A program made the translations under genes and the position numbers. A stretch of 64,000 nt of DNA. It comes from an uncultured Prevotellaceae bacterium. GTDB taxonomy: Bacteria > Bacteroidota > Bacteroidia > Bacteroidales > Bacteroidaceae. This document shows, piece by piece, positions 60,471-64,000 of this stretch. How positions within the stretch are numbered: the first letter of the stretch is position 1; every line of letters starts with the position of its first letter. The stretch is from the NCBI GenBank assembly GCA_902769705.1, contig CACXPX010000012.1:1-64000 (forward strand). The letters run 5' to 3'. The notes beneath the pieces were generated by a model. That model made no database searches. It had not been told where the DNA came from and saw only the letters and a program-made list of their open reading frames with translations.

Positions 60471-61259
60471 ATGGAAAGCAAGTATATTTCTTTATTACCC
60501 TACATGGTGATTATTCTCGTTTTATGTGTTGGGCTGATCCTCGTGCTATGGAAATATATGCAATTGAAAAAAGAGATGGCGACCTTGTCGGCAGACATGG
60601 ATGAGATACAGAAGATCAAAGCACATGCAAAAGAAAATGATGAACTTTTCAAGAAGATGAACACGGCGGTCAGCCAGTTCATTGAATTGAGAAAGGGAAT
60701 GGACGATGTCGCAAATGAATCAACTGCATTGAAGAAATTGGAAGGACTGCATACAAAAATGGAAGAGTTGCATGTCTGGCAAAAAACGCATAGCGACGCC
60801 GATGGAGTCAGATTATTGGCAAAGGTGTTCAACGATGCCGAAGTGATGGTAGGTATCGCCGAACAGTCATTGCCTGTCATCAAACAACTTCAGAACAAGA
60901 TCACCAACTTTTACGAAGAATTGCGCATTAATTTTCCTGACGATGATTATGAACGCACTGTGCGCACACATTTCCTTGAATTGTCGGTGATGATGATGGA
61001 TGTCGTACAAAGCATCAATAACGTCAATTATTCTTCTGCCTACCAAGGCATCAACGTGAAATTGCTGATGGAGGAAATCACTCCAGAAGAAGCAGTGAAC
61101 AGCGCAAAGCCTGTTACCAATCTTGATATGGAAACATCTAAATGGGCACAAGTCTTCCAGAAATGTATTAGCAAATGGTCTGGCAACGACGATAACCCTC
61201 TTATCGACGACAAGCCATTCTTGCTAAATGGTTATCGCTTTAAATTAGGCCAAGGATAA
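60471..61259 (+). CDS. Membrane-anchored coiled-coil protein
   Basis: 262 residues from the ATG at 60471 (MESKYISLLPYMVIILVLCV); the frame opens two codons earlier at a TTG. An N-terminal transmembrane helix (about residues 7-29) is followed by a coiled coil (MQLKKEMATLSADMDEIQKIKAHAKEN...), then a helical domain and a C-terminal NDDNPLIDDKPFLLNGYRF. The topology, a short N-terminus with one helix and a cytosolic coiled coil, resembles MreC/EzrA-like scaffold proteins only in general layout. It lies 27 bases after the second ATPase gene. Confidence 0.7.
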   Translation: MESKYISLLPYMVIILVLCVGLILVLWKYMQLKKEMATLSADMDEIQKIKAHAKENDELFKKMNTAVSQFIELRKGMDDVANESTALKKLEGLHTKMEELHVWQKTHSDADGVRLLAKVFNDAEVMVGIAEQSLPVIKQLQNKITNFYEELRINFPDDDYERTVRTHFLELSVMMMDVVQSINNVNYSSAYQGINVKLLMEEITPEEAVNSAKPVTNLDMETSKWAQVFQKCISKWSGNDDNPLIDDKPFLLNGYRFKLGQG

Positions 61260-61289
61260 AAAACTCATTTCATTTAACCACATTTTATT

Positions 61290-64000
61290 ATGAAAAAAGG
61301 ACGAGCCGGTGTGTTTATTGCCATAGCCCTTGTGGTAGTAGCCTTCATCGTTTTTATCAGATCCCAATTCACAACGAATTTTGGTTTCCTGGGACTCTTG
61401 TTTTTAGTAGGGATCATTGCGTTGCCATTGCTTTATCACACTGGCTGTCTGGACAGTGTGGAGCGACGATCCACTGATGGGACCAACTTGCGCATCGGCA
61501 TTCTCGACAATCTGTATGCCTTTTTTGCAGCCGTCTTGTTGCTTGTGCTTGGGTGGTTTTGCGTGAAGACCCTGAACAATTATTTTTATGCCGACAAGCA
61601 CGTCTATCGGAATATTGATCATCATGCCGTGAAGTTCAGTGGCATAAAAATATCAGAACCACGCCAGTTTGTGTTGGCAGGAAATAGCCGCAACGCCTTT
61701 TTTGATGATGAGCGCATGAATGGCCAGGCCACAATCCTGGATGTAGAGGACAGCGCTGTCGTCGTGAGGTTGACAGGATTCACTCGACCCATTTACTTTA
61801 ATAAAATAAATGACAAGAAGCGCTGTACAGAGCAGAATCTCGTCAACGTGGGTTCGATGTTGAGTTTCAGGGATGGAGAACATCTGCAGATGCGTTTGAA
61901 CAACGATAGCATTTACGATTTCAGCATCGGGAATCTGACAAAAGACTCGGTGGAATATTTCATCTCTTTAAACGGGGAGCAACCCGTCAAAAGCAATGAA
62001 GATCGTTTCATGATATTTGGCTTGCCGATGGCGAAACTTGCGCAGAATCCGAGATTTGATGAAACCAACTTCACAGGCATTCACATCGTCCGTAACACCA
62101 CCTATCCACTTGTCTTGCAAGATGATAAGATCCAAAGGTATAAGGACGTCCCTTATAGCGTGGATATCCAGAATTTCATCCGCAACGAAGACCGCAGCTA
62201 CGTTGAAGCCATCCGAGTGGGCGAAGGGGAATGGCACAGCATAAATGCGACCACTGATATCACCATACGAATACCATTCGAGCAGGCGTTTGTCATAGGC
62301 TATGGCGAATCTGGCACACGTCCCGTCTACTTTACTCGCACCGAGGGGCGTCTGGCATTGAAATATCTTTTGCCTGTCTATCGTTATTTCGAGCAAACCC
62401 CTGAGAAGAGTTTCAACAATGTATGTGTGACCACAACGCTCAGTTCGTTTATGGACAACATCGACATCATGCCAGAGAACATCCTCTTGTTCGATGTCTT
62501 CAGCCACCCTGACAATATCAACAATATGTCGCCGATGACGTTATCGTATGTATCTGGCCCCACCAACCAAAGGCTTCAATTCCTGTATACTTCGCACAAC
62601 CAGCGCACCGACACTATTCGCGCCGGAGAGAGTTTTGCTGGGACAGAGGCACCACTTCATCGTGGTGTGGAATGGATTGCCAGTGTGGAGGACTTTAAAG
62701 AAACGTCACCTTATCAACCGACAAAGATCAAATGGTATGTCATTCTTTTTGCGCTGTCGTTGTCGGTCTTGTTATACATTGGCGCTCACAGTGTGAAAGA
62801 CGAATACTCGGCACTCTACAACACATTCACTTCCATAGAGTTTGTGGCTTATGCCGTCACCCTCTTCCTTGTCACGTTCAGATGGTTCCTGTTGTGGCGG
62901 ACTTCTGTGTTCATTCCGGTGGAAAACATCACTTACTATGAATTCTTCGGCATATTCAGGAACCCTGAAAATGGTTTGAGGCTCACTCAAATGATGGTGT
63001 TGCTGATAGTTGTTATATTCATAGCAAAGATGGTGTTGCGCTATAAGTTCCGACTTGCAGATTGGTCGTTGCCTGGCAGTTTGTGGTTCCATTCGCTTTG
63101 GGGTGTGGTCTCCTTGGTCTTGCTGGCCCTTTGCTATGTGTGGCGACACAGTTATCCTTGTATTGTGATACCGTTGCCTGTCTTGATTTTCCTTTTCAAC
63201 ACCATCCTTATTTACAAGAAATACGGTGGCATTTATCGCAAGGACGACCGCGACTGGGACAATCTTGAGTTCAATGACCCGCCCATCCAGTCGCTGTTCT
63301 GGTCGGTTGTCAATTCTTTGGGCATCAGCGTTGTGTTGCTGCTCATCGATTCAGGATATGGCATTTTGTTCCTGACTTTCTCTTTGTTCTGGTTCTCCTG
63401 GCTGCTCCACGAGCATGTCACCAGTTACCTGCATGAGTCTGTAGGATTGATGCGACGCAACTGGATGGTGTTGTTGCTCTTTGGTGTCATGCTTGCGTTG
63501 GTGGCATGCTATAAGAACATCATCGGCATCATATACTATTCATCGGTGAAAGGTGCCATTATCATGGCCGTGGCTGGTGCGTTTATCGGATTCAGCGTCT
63601 TTTACATATTGAATTGGAGAAACAAAGTCACGCATGCCGTGTGGGTCATCGTGCTTTCTTTGCTGTTTGCTGGTTCGGTATTTGGGTTCAAACAGTATAT
63701 CTCAAATTGGTCGCAACATACCGCCCAGCGAATAGCGGTGCATTTCGAAGATCCTGGAAAGGCCATGAGGGAAATTGAGGACAGCCAGACGGAATACCGA
63801 TTCTTACAAGCCTCGCTGAACCACATGATTATTGGCGAATACAGCCGTAGGGGCGAAAATGTGAGTTTGTTTGGAGAGCATGGATATGGCTATTTCAAGA
63901 TGCAGCCCCATTCCAAGGTGGGCGCCATGTGGAATGCCCAATTGACTGACATCTCTTTGGTAAGATTTGTCATAGCCGAGCATTCGCCCAAACTTCCCTA
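61290..64000 (+). CDS. Giant polytopic membrane protein, SEDS-like C-terminal part, incomplete
   Basis: Open frame of 903 codons from the ATG at 61290 to the window edge, without a stop. Residues 1-95 hold three transmembrane helices (GVFIAIALVVVAFIVFI, FGFLGLLFLVGIIALPLL, NLYAFFAAVLLLVLGWF). About 100-470 is a soluble, probably extracytoplasmic beta domain. From about 475 at least eight more helices follow. The last visible segment, TEYRFLQASLNHMIIGEYSRRG...NAQLTDISLVRFVIAEHSP, resembles the QxxQSLIAIGSGG...TDFIFAVIAEE region of SEDS (FtsW/RodA) glycosyltransferases; this is my reading only. It may be a lipid-II-type polymerase or scaffold of the operon. Confidence 0.65.
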   Translation, partial: MKKGRAGVFIAIALVVVAFIVFIRSQFTTNFGFLGLLFLVGIIALPLLYHTGCLDSVERRSTDGTNLRIGILDNLYAFFAAVLLLVLGWFCVKTLNNYFYADKHVYRNIDHHAVKFSGIKISEPRQFVLAGNSRNAFFDDERMNGQATILDVEDSAVVVRLTGFTRPIYFNKINDKKRCTEQNLVNVGSMLSFRDGEHLQMRLNNDSIYDFSIGNLTKDSVEYFISLNGEQPVKSNEDRFMIFGLPMAKLAQNPRFDETNFTGIHIVRNTTYPLVLQDDKIQRYKDVPYSVDIQNFIRNEDRSYVEAIRVGEGEWHSINATTDITIRIPFEQAFVIGYGESGTRPVYFTRTEGRLALKYLLPVYRYFEQTPEKSFNNVCVTTTLSSFMDNIDIMPENILLFDVFSHPDNINNMSPMTLSYVSGPTNQRLQFLYTSHNQRTDTIRAGESFAGTEAPLHRGVEWIASVEDFKETSPYQPTKIKWYVILFALSLSVLLYIGAHSVKDEYSALYNTFTSIEFVAYAVTLFLVTFRWFLLWRTSVFIPVENITYYEFFGIFRNPENGLRLTQMMVLLIVVIFIAKMVLRYKFRLADWSLPGSLWFHSLWGVVSLVLLALCYVWRHSYPCIVIPLPVLIFLFNTILIYKKYGGIYRKDDRDWDNLEFNDPPIQSLFWSVVNSLGISVVLLLIDSGYGILFLTFSLFWFSWLLHEHVTSYLHESVGLMRRNWMVLLLFGVMLALVACYKNIIGIIYYSSVKGAIIMAVAGAFIGFSVFYILNWRNKVTHAVWVIVLSLLFAGSVFGFKQYISNWSQHTAQRIAVHFEDPGKAMREIEDSQTEYRFLQASLNHMIIGEYSRRGENVSLFGEHGYGYFKMQPHSKVGAMWNAQLTDISLVRFVIAEHSPKLP

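Noticed and set aside
1..64000. tRNA, rRNA, insertion sequences, integrases or transfer genes
   Set aside because: I looked for cloverleaf patterns, rRNA-like sequence, transposase or recombinase motifs and relaxase-like proteins, and saw none by eye.

Overview
The window looks like DNA from a Prevotella-type member of the Bacteroidales. The support is indirect: many TAnnTTTG (-7) promoter boxes, weak or absent Shine-Dalgarno sites, BspA-type leucine-rich repeat surface proteins, a C10 (streptopain/interpain-like) protease, and Bacteroidetes-style secreted proteins ending in dockerin-like NGDG..N..D repeats. No rRNA, tRNA, CRISPR array or insertion sequence was seen, so the genus is an inference.

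Layout. 1-3.3 kb: the 5' part of a secreted-protein gene, an apparently 5'-truncated dockerin-tailed glycine-rich repeat protein, and a small GlsB-type membrane protein. 3.4-5.6 kb: a leftward cluster of VanW-like, methyltransferase and TIM-barrel genes. 5.7-17.2 kb: a replication/partition region with a ParA ATPase and a ribbon-helix-helix-like partner, a very AT-rich stretch, two clusters of CGACAAAT-type iterons split by two LRR surface-protein genes, a double-HTH regulator, a Rep_3/RepB-type initiator, a membrane protein with a histone-H1-like Lys/Ser/Thr tail, and an SseB-domain protein. The flanking genes are ordinary metabolic and envelope genes, so this may be the origin of a secondary chromosome (chromid) or an integrated plasmid. 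17.3-21.3 kb: a single-module NRPS (C-A-T-reductase). 21.4-49 kb: envelope and polysaccharide functions (GH2, GH3, MgtC, PafA-like phosphatase, C10 protease, several lipoproteins), an AraC regulator, a PurF-like protein lacking the catalytic Cys, an APH-type kinase and an AAA ATPase. 49.9-64.0 kb: one rightward operon cut by the window end. It encodes a vWA-like membrane-anchored protein, two very divergent Hsp70/actin-fold ATPases, two membrane coiled-coil proteins and a giant polytopic membrane protein whose last visible part resembles SEDS (FtsW/RodA) proteins. I consider this operon the best candidate for an undescribed system: an envelope machine driven by actin-like ATPases.

Intergenic DNA is unusually structured. 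Three sequence families are arranged in arrays with an exact 22-bp period: TGTACATG..CATGTACA palindromes, GTAAAATAAATTATTTTAC palindromes, and GCCACAAATGA units. A fourth family has an exact 9-bp period anchored on CTAG. Three of its four arrays lie within 3 kb of the rep gene. Several gene-poor stretches carry promoter, hairpin and terminator combinations that suggest unannotated small RNAs (30.1-30.9 kb and 34.2-34.35 kb) or a structured leader (22.4-22.8 kb, before the GH2 gene).
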